Positions 1 to 8,026 of a stretch of DNA of 12,500 bases are shown here, one piece after another. Location of the stretch: positions 43,584 through 56,083 of the forward strand of contig CAUDNR010004170.1 in assembly GCA_958430865.1 (NCBI GenBank), given 5' to 3'. Every line of letters begins with the position of its first letter. Position 1 is the first letter of the stretch. The DNA is from Entrophospora sp. SA101 (lineage: Eukaryota > Glomeromycota > Glomeromycetes > Entrophosporales > Entrophosporaceae). The notes beneath the pieces were generated by a model. That model did not search any database. It had not been told where the DNA came from and was given only the letters and a program-made list of their open reading frames with translations. A program made the translations under genes and the position numbers.

Positions 1-303
1 ACCCAAACCAACCCAAACCAAACAACAACACTCCCGTTTTGTCACCTTGGACTCTGTAAAAAAATAAATTGTTTTTTGTTTTTCAAAAAAAAAAAAAAAA
101 AAAAATCATTCATGTCTGTCCTACCAGAAAAAAAAACCAATAGGATAAATAATTAGTGTACGCGTCAATTGTATCACAAAACTTTTTTAAAAAAATATGT
201 CTTCCAGAGGATCGAACAAAAGAAACAAACAAGATGATTCTGGTGTCGCTGCTGGGTAAGTGTTTTAAGGATGGTGGTGGTGGTTATCGCCCACCACCTG
301 TCG
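1..303 (+). repeat. Duplicated 5' leader, first exon and intron start, copy A
   Basis: This block recurs in direct orientation at 4852-5142. Shared parts are the ACCCAAACCAA-type opening, a CACCTTGGACTCTGT stretch, a TTTTTC then a run of about 21 A, a short first exon opening with ATG-TC-(T/G), and the start of intron 1 (GTAAG, then GTTTTAAGGATGG, then GCCCACCACC). Between the poly-A run and the ATG, about 40 bp (115-156) matches the other copy only as its reverse complement. It probably acts as promoter and 5' UTR for the gene starting at 197. The left edge may lie outside the window. What is seen is the repeat; the promoter role is inferred from its position before two gene starts. Confidence 0.75.
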
Positions 304-1888
304 TCGTCACTCTAGTTAAAATTCACGCACATGTGAAAACTTCGTGTTTTGATCGCTTTATATTTATTTAGCCAATCAATATCTGATTGGATTGATGTGG
401 AAGAGTTATTTGGAATCCTTAAAAGGATTCACCCACAACAACCGTCGGTCCCATTAAGGACCAAAGAGTTATTTGAGAATTTAAAAATTTTATGAGGTTA
501 TAATCAACATCAATTTTTTAACTAATTTTCCATTTATCGCTTTACATTTTTATAATTAACATGTTTATATGTAATTTTTTAAAAGAATAATGGTGGTTAT
601 GGCAGAGTATTCATTGGAAGTATGTATATTTATCTTTGAAATTGGCTTTTACTAAAAAATTTTTTGAAAAAAAAAAAAAAACAAATTATTCATTTTGGAT
701 TATAATTTAAAGATCCAGATGACAACTATGACAACAACAATAATAGCAACAACAATAATAGCAACAACAACAACAATAACAATAATAGCAACAACAACAA
801 CGATGATGATAATATCAAGGTTATAATCAACATCAATTTTTTAACTAATTTTCCATTTATTGCTTTACATTTTTATAATTAACATGTTTTATATGTATTT
901 TTTAAAAGAATAATAATGATGATAGCAGAATAATTGTTTATAGTATGTTTATTTGTCTTTCTTATTAAAAAATTTTTTTTGAAAAAAAAAACAAATTATT
1001 CATCTTGGATTATAATTTAAAGATCCAGATGACAATGACAACAACAACAACAACAATAATAGCAACAACAACAACATTAGCAATAATAGCAACAACTACA
1101 ACAATAATGACGATGATGATGATATCGAGGTTATAATCAACATTAATTTTTAACTAATTTTCCATTTATCGTTTACATTTTTATAACTAACATGTTTATA
1201 TGTAATTTTTTAAAAGAATAATGATGGCGATAGCAGAATATTTATTGATAGTATGTATATTTATCTTTGAAATTGGCTTTTACTAAAAAATTTTTTGAAA
1301 AAAAAAAATATCCATTTGGATTATAATTTAAAGATCTAGACAACAACAACAACAACAACAACAATAACAATAATAGCAACAACAACAATAATAGCAACAA
1401 CAACAATAACAATAATAGCAACAACAACAACAACAATGATAATAATGATGTAAGTATCAGTTTTTTAACTTTATTTTTTCAATTTATATGATCTTTTAAA
1501 AGAATGATGATCAAGATAACCAAATAAATAATTTATTTTTGTTTTTTTGTCAATTTATATGTTTGTTTTTTAAAAATCTTACAGAGATATAACCTGCGAG
1601 TCAGGGTACCAACTAATTATAGCATTGGCTCATACAGAAAACGTCGTCGTCGAAGTGTAAGTATATACTGAAACATTAATAGTAGACATAACATTTTATA
1701 ATTTTTTTTTTATATTTATAGGGACCGTCATCATCATCATCAACAATATCACCACAACCACAACCACAATTTAATGACAAGGTATATATAATATAAACAT
1801 AATTATATTTTAAATAAAATATTAATATTTTTATTTTATTTTTTATATATAGGAACAATGTGCAATGTGTATATTGCATTGTCCGTAA
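197..1888 (+). CDS. Asn-rich protein of unknown function, multi-exon model
   Basis: I do not recognise a family. Model: exon 1 197-255 (MSSRGSNKRNK start); exon 2 372-496 (SISDWIDVEELFGILKR); exon pairs 586-619/713-819, 909-942/1023-1129 and 1217-1250/1334-1449; part-exon from 1503; 1585-1656 (ends in KRRRRS, a possible nuclear signal); 1722-1781 (GPSSSSS then PQPQPQ); 1853-1888 (CAMCILHC, then TAA). Most introns are GT-AG. The three exon pairs encode a short NN-G/D leader followed by Asn/Ser tracts and an Asp cluster, with intron phases repeating exactly, which argues for real coding. Two joins do not close. Exon 2 reaches TGA at 493-495, one base out of phase with the Asn exons, giving only 60 residues as sequenced. 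No clean in-phase donor links 1503 to 1585. It shares its 5' end with the gene at 5043 but not its body. It is either a real gene with an indel or a decaying one. Confidence 0.5.
497..1449 (+). repeat. Three tandem 310-323 bp intron-exon-intron-exon units
   Basis: Units start with GTTATAATCAACAT at 497, 820 and 1130, giving lengths of 323, 310 and 320 bp. Each contains an intron ending in TTTTAAAAG, a 34-nt exon, an intron starting GTATGT and ending in TAATTTAAAG, and an Asn/Ser-coding exon of 107, 107 and 116 nt. Coding length per unit is 141, 141 and 150 nt, all multiples of three. Intron sequence is about as well conserved between units as exon sequence, which suggests recent duplication at DNA level. 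A diverged fourth copy of the first half follows at about 1450-1580. Confidence 0.85.
1342..1440 (+). repeat. AAC/AAT/AGC trinucleotide microsatellite
   Basis: This is an imperfect (AAC)n tract with AAT and AGC interruptions in the third unit's Asn exon. Read in the gene frame it is Asn/Ser. On the minus strand the same bases give a spurious poly-Leu open frame, which is not a gene. Similar shorter tracts lie at about 727-800 and 1033-1110. Confidence 0.85.
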
Positions 1889-1911
1889 TAATAATAATAA
1901 TAATAATAAAA
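1886..1911 (+). repeat. TAA microsatellite at the gene 1 stop codon
   Basis: A (TAA)n run of about eight units begins with the proposed stop codon of the Asn-rich gene and passes into an AT-rich 3' flank. It guarantees stops in one frame and may have fixed the end of the coding region. Confidence 0.8.
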
Positions 1912-3250
1912 TATAATCTTATTTCTTAATTTTAAATATCATTGTGTGGAATTTGATTTACATTTTCCAAGTGGTTTATGTTATTGTTTAAGTGAAGATA
2001 CTAATTTGATCCTTGCACATAACAATTAATTACTTATGTTGGACTAATAACGAGCTTGCTACATTTGACTTTGGCAAGTGCTACTTGGGTAGTAGTATAA
2101 ATAAATAATTATAGATCTCAGAATTCCTGTAGTACTTGGTCTGCTTTATGTAATTGATAGCATAAACGATCTACACCTATATTAATATAATTGTAAAAAA
2201 TAATTATTGTTATTTCTAAAAAAAACAATTGAAGAAAATTGTTGATTATACTAAAACATTAAAACAGATTTTTTTATCTTAGAATTAATGCACAATGTAG
2301 TCTTCTGAGATTTTTGCTGAATGTATCATTTGATCTAATAAAAAAATTTTAAAATATATAAATATGATAGATTTTGGACTGAGTTTGATGTATCAAAAAA
2401 AATAATTATTACAACTAGTGATTTTGATTTCTAGTGACTTTGTCACCTGTGTACTGATACACCAATATTAAATTTATATTTTGTTATACATATTAAAAAT
2501 AAATTTTTTTTACAACAAAAAATTTGTAATCATTCATGGCATGCTTCACATGCTCAACTATAACTTTTTTAAAGCATTATATTGTTTATTTGGAAGAGTA
2601 CACACATTTTTATTTTTTTTAGCAAAATAATTGACAAGTGTTTACAAAAAAAATAATTGGAAATAATGATTTAATACCAAATTTAGTTAAAATATTACAT
2701 CAATAGTTCATGGTGTGGATTAGATTTTTATCATCAAAGATTTTTAAAAAAATCAGTGTTTTTAATATTTGATGTCAACACAGCAAAAATTGTTCACTAC
2801 AATGTTTTACCTTTTGATTTTGCTCTTGTGCTTCCCAAAAAAATCAATTTAATAAAGCCGAGGAACAAAGACCATTTTGATATCAAATATAAATATAATA
2901 ATAAATATAATAAAAACAGCCTGAAAAAGATTTCCTTTTTGGAACAACAGTTGGTTAGTGAGTTTTAAAAGGCTTTCACAAATAAGAAAAAAATCGGCAA
3001 GATTTTCAAAAAGTTTTATATTAAAAAAAAAATTATTCCAAAATTAGAAATTTTTTTCATGCCATTATATTATAGTGTTAATAAAAAAAACATTTAATAA
3101 TTCAACTAAACCTTTTTAAAAAAGCCATCTAAACTGACTATCACTTGTGTGATTGATTCAATCATTAACACTAAGAAACAAACAATTTCAGAATTATTGA
3201 AATTAATGCCATTACAAAGGTGAAATAAAATAATAATTTTTTAAATATAA
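1912..3250. other. Gene-poor AT-rich stretch
   Basis: No supported gene. An open frame at 2756-2968 (about 70 codons, plus strand, with LIFDVNTAKIVHYNVLPFDF) has a protein-like first half and then turns into Lys/Asn/Tyr low complexity; it could be decayed transposon coding but matches nothing I know. Two adjacent short hairpins lie at 2434-2446 and 2449-2462. Confidence 0.5.
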
Positions 3251-3568
3251 TTAATTATACACCTTTAATTTAATCATTTTCTTGTATGTGAATGCTCCAT
3301 ATACTAAATATTCATGATGGACACGATTATTATTTAATGTATTTGATATCACCATTGACATAACAAACAATTGCATCACCCAGGTAGTAATGATACCAAG
3401 GCCATGCAGAAATGAAACTTTTAATAATATGTGTCTACTCAGATCTCTGAGTAAACAAAATAAATTACTTTTCCTGATTATCAATTGTGGTTGCTCATGA
3501 ATAATAAATCTGATGTTGATCACAGGTGTCAGATTTAATTGAATTTTCCTGTCACAAACATGCAGTCA
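3251..3568 (-). pseudogene. Possible decayed coding remnant, unknown family
   Basis: The minus strand is open for just over 100 codons down to a TAA at 3251-3253, with protein-like composition in the middle (for example IIHEQPQLIIRKSNLFCLL). Just upstream, a different minus frame also looks protein-like (about 3570-3650, SLPTCGVFQLWKKFHGAEA), which fits frameshift decay. A plus-strand open frame at 3526-3753 overlaps it and cannot also be real. No motif identifies a family. This could be chance; confidence is low. Confidence 0.2.
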
Positions 3569-3759
3569 GGTGCTTTCACACGCTTCAGCACCATGAAATT
3601 TTTTCCATAGTTGAAACACCCCACATGTTGGAAGGCTTTGGACAAAACTTTCCTTATCTTCCTCTAAGACCAGGCTTGGCTGTTACCCTATGGGCATTGA
3701 TTGCTGATAGCTGGTGCTTGTGTGATAATTGCTTTGTGTTATTGCCACACTAGAATAAA

Positions 3760-4164
3760 GTTGGTGTTAAGACTGGCTTGAAAATTCAGCAACTCAGGAG
3801 GTTGCAACCTGGATTGTTGTTTTGGATTCTCCCTGAATTCGGAGTTGAGTTCTGGGTTGTTGTCTTTTTGGGGCATGCCTACTCACCAACAATCCTACCC
3901 CCATTTGAAAAACAAATTTAGTTGGTCAAATAAAAATTAAAGAAAAACAGAAAATGATTAATTTATAACACAACATACCAAAATCTGAACCATTTTATGA
4001 CCTTTTCTTGTTGGCCATATTGCTGACAAAGATGTATATAATCATGTGATAATTTTAAGCTACAGGACAGGGGACTGACTGGGCAAAAACTCCCTACCCA
4101 AAATTATTAAATTGGTTAGTATCAGAGAAACAGAATTTAGGAAAGTGATTATATAAAACAAACA
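3760..4164. other. Intergenic, no supported gene
   Basis: It is slightly less AT-rich than its surroundings. On the minus strand a short ATG frame at about 3744-3881 (opening MPQKDNNPELNSEF) stays open for 45 codons, but it has no recognisable motif and no clear continuation. Nothing else is seen. Confidence 0.4.
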
Positions 4165-4650
4165 CTATTTTACAACTTTCCTCTTAACATCAGAGTCCAA
4201 ATGCAATTTCAGGGCCACAAACCCTGCTCTGAATTGCGACCTCCTGTGCTTGAACGAGCTGCAGATTCTCTTGATATTCATCCAGAGTTGTGACAGCTTG
4301 GTCACAGTGCCAACCTTACCCTAGAGGTGGGATCGTTGCAGGCAACTTTTCATCCAACTTGCCAGCAGCCTTCTCTGGTCTGGTTGCTGTGAGTGAAGAT
4401 TAGTGAAAGCGTCATTGACGATTGATGCAGTCTCAGTAAACTCCAGGGCCTTGCCCCCCCTGGAATTCAACATCATTGTATCATCGGGAGCACCGTGGTC
4501 AGATTAGCCTTTCTACATGAGGAAGATGCGAGAATGACTGTATGTGCTCAAGGCAGCGTGCATGCTTCAACGCCTGCCAATTTCCTGTAATCAAATGTTG
4601 CATACTCAAAATGTTTCTTTTTCAACGGTGTGCTGCCTTGATATCTTGTG
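4165..4650 (-). pseudogene. Decayed GC-richer ORF island, possibly a transposon or gene relic
   Basis: About 4190-4640 is visibly richer in G and C than its neighbours. On the minus strand one frame gives 60 clean codons (4503-4324, with SDHGAPDDTMMLNSRGGKAL and RRLLASWMKSCLQRSHL), a single TAG at 4323-4321, then 51 more in-frame codons (4320-4168, with KLSQLWMNIKRICSSFKHRR), then TAG. Upstream, about 4650-4507, the reading continues only after frame changes (YQGSTPLKKKHFEYATFDY in one frame, HIQSFSHLPHVERLI in another). Base composition plus near-continuous protein-like reading suggest a former coding sequence with one nonsense and at least one frameshift mutation. I do not recognise the family. 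An intron instead of the TAG is possible but no good splice pair is evident. Confidence 0.4.
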
Positions 4651-4851
4651 ATTATAATAATATAATAATATTATTATTGATTACGAAAAGTAAAACATTA
4701 TCAATATTATCAATGAAAATCTTGTAATTACCCAATAAGATCTGCTCCGCGTTTTGATTTCCAATTAAAATATTTATAAACTAAAATAAAAATATCAATA
4801 CAAATAAAAAATAGTACCCCTGGTTAGTTATTAACACTTCTTCTTTAGGAG

Positions 4852-5142
4852 ACCCAAACCAAATCAAACCAAACAACAACGTTCACCTTGGACTCTGTCA
4901 AAAAATAAAATTGTTTTTGTTTTTTCAAAAAAAAAAAAAAAAAAAAATCATTAATTTATTCATCCTTGTTTTTTTTTTTGGTAGGACAGACGCGAATTGG
5001 TTAACTTTTTTTTTTTTAAACTAATAAATTTTTAAATTTAACATGTCGAGAATCGGCAATAAAATAAGAAAAGCTGATACAGAAGACCCAAATAAGAGAG
5101 AAAGGTAAGCGTTTTAAGGATGGCTATTGCCCACCACCCGTC
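4852..5142 (+). repeat. Duplicated 5' leader, first exon and intron start, copy B
   Basis: This is the direct-repeat partner of 1-303. It contains the ACCCAAACCAAA opening, CACCTTGGACTCTGT, the poly-A run of about 21 (4927-4947), the ATG at 5043, and intron 1 opening GTAAGCGTTTTAAGGATGG followed by GCCCACCACC. Within it, 4950-4990 (ending GGTAGGACAGA) is the reverse complement of the matching part of copy A (TCTGTCCTACC at 115-125 onward), while the flanking CGCG-AATTG motif keeps its orientation. It probably holds the promoter and 5' UTR of the next gene. Confidence 0.75.
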
Positions 5143-6980
5143 TTTTATATACCTTCAAGATTAATTGATTAATCTTTAACGCATTAATGAATAGTTGATT
5201 TGACTAATTTGATTTGCAATAATAATGATTTATAGGCACGGAGAACTTATTTTATCTGATATCACAAATGTTCAGAATTCAAATAATGTTGATTTATTGG
5301 TTATCGTGAATAACTATTGCAATAAACCAACAACATCACAATTTGAGTAAGTTTGGTAAAAACAAGGATTGTGGGAATTGCTTAGTAATAGTATAGCTAT
5401 TGATATTGTTTAGTAAAATTTCTTTTCATCTGTTATTCAGTCCAGCCAGAAGCTACATTTTAGATCTGACGCCTGAATCAAAAATTCGTAAAGAATTTAG
5501 TAGCGATGATTGGTCAATTGTAATTGAGGACAACAAGATAACCATGACAGATTATTCCTCTGAAATATCCACTATAACTGACAAGTTGTTTGGTTTAGAT
5601 GGAGCTAAAGTAGGAAAAACATTAATTTAAAATATTCCGGTTTATTAATAACTGATTCTGATTTTATAAAATTCAAGGGGCTGAAAAATATATCTGTAGT
5701 CCGAAAAATGTTAGAAGATGTGAAAAATGTTCCAGAACCTATACATAGTTCCTCCTATGAAATAAAAAATTGGGATAAGATAATTAGATGGATTAGACAT
5801 ATAATAGAACCATTGTAAGTTGGTCCCTATTCACTGTTATATGTAATGTACAAATTTGTGCATCAACCTTATTGACTTTATCATTATATAGTTTGGATGC
5901 ATTTGAATCACGCAAAAGCCCACTATCTGCTGATTGTCACGAAAGAGAGTGGTTCGGTGATTATATATCACCACTAATCACTGGAGCAGTGTTGGCAAAT
6001 CTGTCCAAATACCCCTTGTCCCTATTGTCCAATTTGTGTCCAATTTACTGTATTAGGTAATTTGGACTAATAGTTAATGCGGCATTTGGACAATTGGACA
6101 GGACAAATCCAAATAAAATTTAATTGGACACCTAAAAATGCCAACCCTGCACTGGAGTATTAAAACTTGATGGAATTTGCCATGTCCCTTGGTATATTCT
6201 TTGGAGATAGTCTTTTTTTTTTTTTTTTTTCCAAACTTTCTGATTAGAATTATCGGCTTGATTCAATTCAGGGGTGAAATAAGCGTGTTGGCATCACAAA
6301 ATTGTCAGAATTCCAAAAAAGATGTTCTGACAATGACGGTGAGCTGTGGGCATATGGTAGATATGTTATGCTCGTATGAAGACCATGAAATATTATGTTT
6401 ATTAAACAGTGGTGGGCCGTATGAATCAGATCTCACTAAACATGCATCTGATGAGTTTCATCTCAAAAGAATGATGAAAGACATGTTAGATGCTTTAATC
6501 ATCAAATTTCATGAAGCCACGATGGATGATTCTGACCTTTACGTTTTAGGGGTTCAGGTACAATTTTTACAAGAATTAATTTATATAAAATACTAAATAA
6601 TGAGTCCTATTCTTTTTGTTTTAGCTTTACTTAAATAGGGTATCAATTTATACTATGAACAAACGAAAATTGTACAATTTTCGTCTTTGTCGAAGATTTT
6701 CTATGCCTTTGACATTCACGTCATATCATGGTTTAAAAACGGCGATCAAGTGTGCATGGAACTTAAGAGTAAGTTTGTACCCTATCAAATAATTATACTA
6801 GTATGTTCCATTCACTTATTTGATTTAATTATTTAGGGATTGATAAATAACTTGACGGATAAGCTTGACGACCTTATTAATCTTGATATTGGATCTCCCC
6901 CTACAAGGAATTCTCAAAACATTATGAAAACACCATCTTCACCACCAAGAAAAAAGAAAATCAAAACATTTAAAGATTAA
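5043..6980 (+). CDS. Unknown-function fungal gene, exon 5 split by a hAT MITE
   Basis: Exons: 5043-5104, 5236-5346, 5441-5609, 5678-5814, 5892-6191, 6272-6557, 6625-6768, 6837-6980 (TAA). All introns are GT-AG; most donors are GTAAGT/GTAAGC. Exon 5 carries a 163-bp MITE (5987-6149); ignoring it and one 8-bp duplication copy, the exons total 1182 nt, exactly 394 codons with stop (393 residues). As sequenced, the frame enters the element and stops at 6058-6060, so this allele looks broken unless the element is spliced out. Landmarks are SPLSADCHEREWFGDYISP before the element, LDGICHVPW and GEISVLASQ after it, TMTVSCGHMVDMLC, and a basic C-terminus (PRKKKIK), a likely nuclear signal. No catalytic domain is recognised. 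From memory it resembles an expanded Glomeromycotina-specific family, unverified. The intron at 5610-5677 (donor GTAGGA, acceptor AAG) is uncertain: a 1-nt deletion in A5 (5615-5619) would explain the frame change equally well. A possible polyA signal AATAAA lies at 7088-7093. Confidence 0.8.
5987..6149. mobile_element. 163-bp non-autonomous hAT-type MITE inside exon 5
   Basis: The left end reads CAGTGTTGGCA and the right end, reverse complemented, reads CAGGGTTGGCA (10 of 11 matching). Further imperfect inverted similarity follows (GTCCAA blocks), and the interior is full of TTGTCC/GGACAA repeats of both orientations. The element is flanked by a perfect 8-bp duplication CACTGGAG at 5979-5986 and 6150-6157. 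CAG-G start, CTG end and 8-bp duplication are hAT-superfamily hallmarks. It encodes no transposase and must be moved in trans. Element plus duplication is 171 nt (57 codons), so frame is kept but the element brings a stop. Confidence 0.93.
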
Positions 6981-7334
6981 AAATAATAACAATAAGTTAC
7001 AAGTATTTCCTGGTACATCTGTTATATAGTAAATATGATGGTTAATTTTTTTCGTCATGTTAATATTTTATCTTGCAAATCTAATTAAATAAATTGCTAA
7101 ATTCATGAATAAATCATATCTCATTGCCAAATCTAAAATAATCAAAATTACATTCAAAAACATTGGGTTCTTTGAATATTAATTAATGTTAACAGAATTA
7201 GGATTTAACGCTAATTTGTTAGTCGAAATACCTAATTCCGAACCAAATCTTTTATTTCTATTTTTACTTTATTTCTTATATTTCATTTCTTATTTTATTT
7301 TTTATTCATATTTTTATTATTTTTATTTGTATAA
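6981..7334. other. Intergenic, 3' flank of the gene ending at 6980
   Basis: This is AT-rich with no gene. It contains an 8-bp inverted pair GAATTAGG (7196-7203) and CCTAATTC (7231-7238), plus pyrimidine-rich TTTATTTCTTAT tracts at 7250-7320. Confidence 0.5.
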
Positions 7335-7537
7335 TGTCGAAATTAGTTAACTTTATTTAGAAATTAGCAATTAAAGTGCGATATCGTGGCTAGAATGCTA
7401 GATTGCAATGAAGTTGTTACTAATCAATTTAACTGTATAAAAGAAGCTCAAATTCGACTTGCTTGTAAAATAACTTTGTCTTAAAGTTTTATAATAAAAG
7501 TTAACCTAGTAATAAGTTAATAAATTAGTTTCGACTA
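7335..7537. mobile_element. Candidate solo LTR or small MITE, about 200 bp
   Basis: The ends are imperfect inverted repeats: TGTCGAAATTAGTTAAC on the left, and on the right a segment ending TAATAAATTAGTTTCGAC whose complement starts GTCGAAACTAATT. Inside are a TATA-like TATAAAAG (7436-7443) and an ATAATAAAAG polyA-like site at about 7490, an LTR-like arrangement. A clear target duplication is not visible and the right terminus lacks a canonical CA. Similar pieces nearby (GTTAGTCGAAA at 7219-7229) may belong to related debris. In such AT-rich DNA the TATA and polyA motifs carry little weight. Confidence 0.3.
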
Positions 7538-8026
7538 AATAAAACATTTTTCTTAAATCACTAAACACAAAATTATTCGCTAATAAAACTAATTAGTTAG
7601 TAGCCAATTCATTCTGATCCACATAATCATAAATTTTACATTGTTATCATCAATTAACACGCTCTCCCAAACAATAATTGGTGACATTAATATTGAAAAG
7701 ACATCTGGTAATAATCACAAAAATTTGTCATGATAATTGTGTGTTTAATATATTTTAGAAGATGTAATATGTAAATTATTATTAGATTTATTTGGCATCA
7801 TTTTTATATTTTATTATTATATTAATTTATTTATTGTTATTATTATTATTTTTATATGGGAATAGTTCTATATATCATTTAAGATAACAAATGGGATATT
7901 ATAAAACTGATTACATTACAATTGTGATAATAATGACTAAATTTGATCCCTGAAATCTTTGGTAATACCAACGTTCACTTTGTCTGGTTTTGTTTTGGTA
8001 TGCCCCATATGTAAATTGTATTGTTT
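7538..8026. other. Intergenic, 3' flank of the heme gene
   Basis: AT-rich with TTATTATT low complexity at about 7810-7850. It lies between two gene 3' ends, so it should hold the minus-strand gene's polyadenylation region. No other feature is seen. Confidence 0.5.

Noticed and set aside
1..30. ACCCAAACC repeats at the window start considered as telomere-like
   Set aside because: The same motif recurs inside the window at 4852 as part of the duplicated leader, and it is not a regular telomeric array.
1242..1436. Minus-strand open frame that is almost entirely leucine
   Set aside because: It is the complement of the AAC/AAT microsatellite within an Asn-coding exon, so it is a low-complexity artefact.
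1676..1879. 67-codon minus-strand open frame
   Set aside because: It overlaps the well-phased 3' exons of the Asn-rich gene; the sequence is Tyr/Lys/Ile low complexity from AT-rich introns.
3526..3753. 75-codon plus-strand open frame opening MSDLIEFSCHKH
   Set aside because: No splice partners, no recognisable motif, and it overlaps protein-like minus-strand frames. Neither strand is convincing enough to call a gene.
4650..4690. AT palindrome TAATAATATTATTATT as a possible origin or hairpin
   Set aside because: It is simple trinucleotide repeat; palindromes of this kind are expected by chance in such AT-rich DNA.
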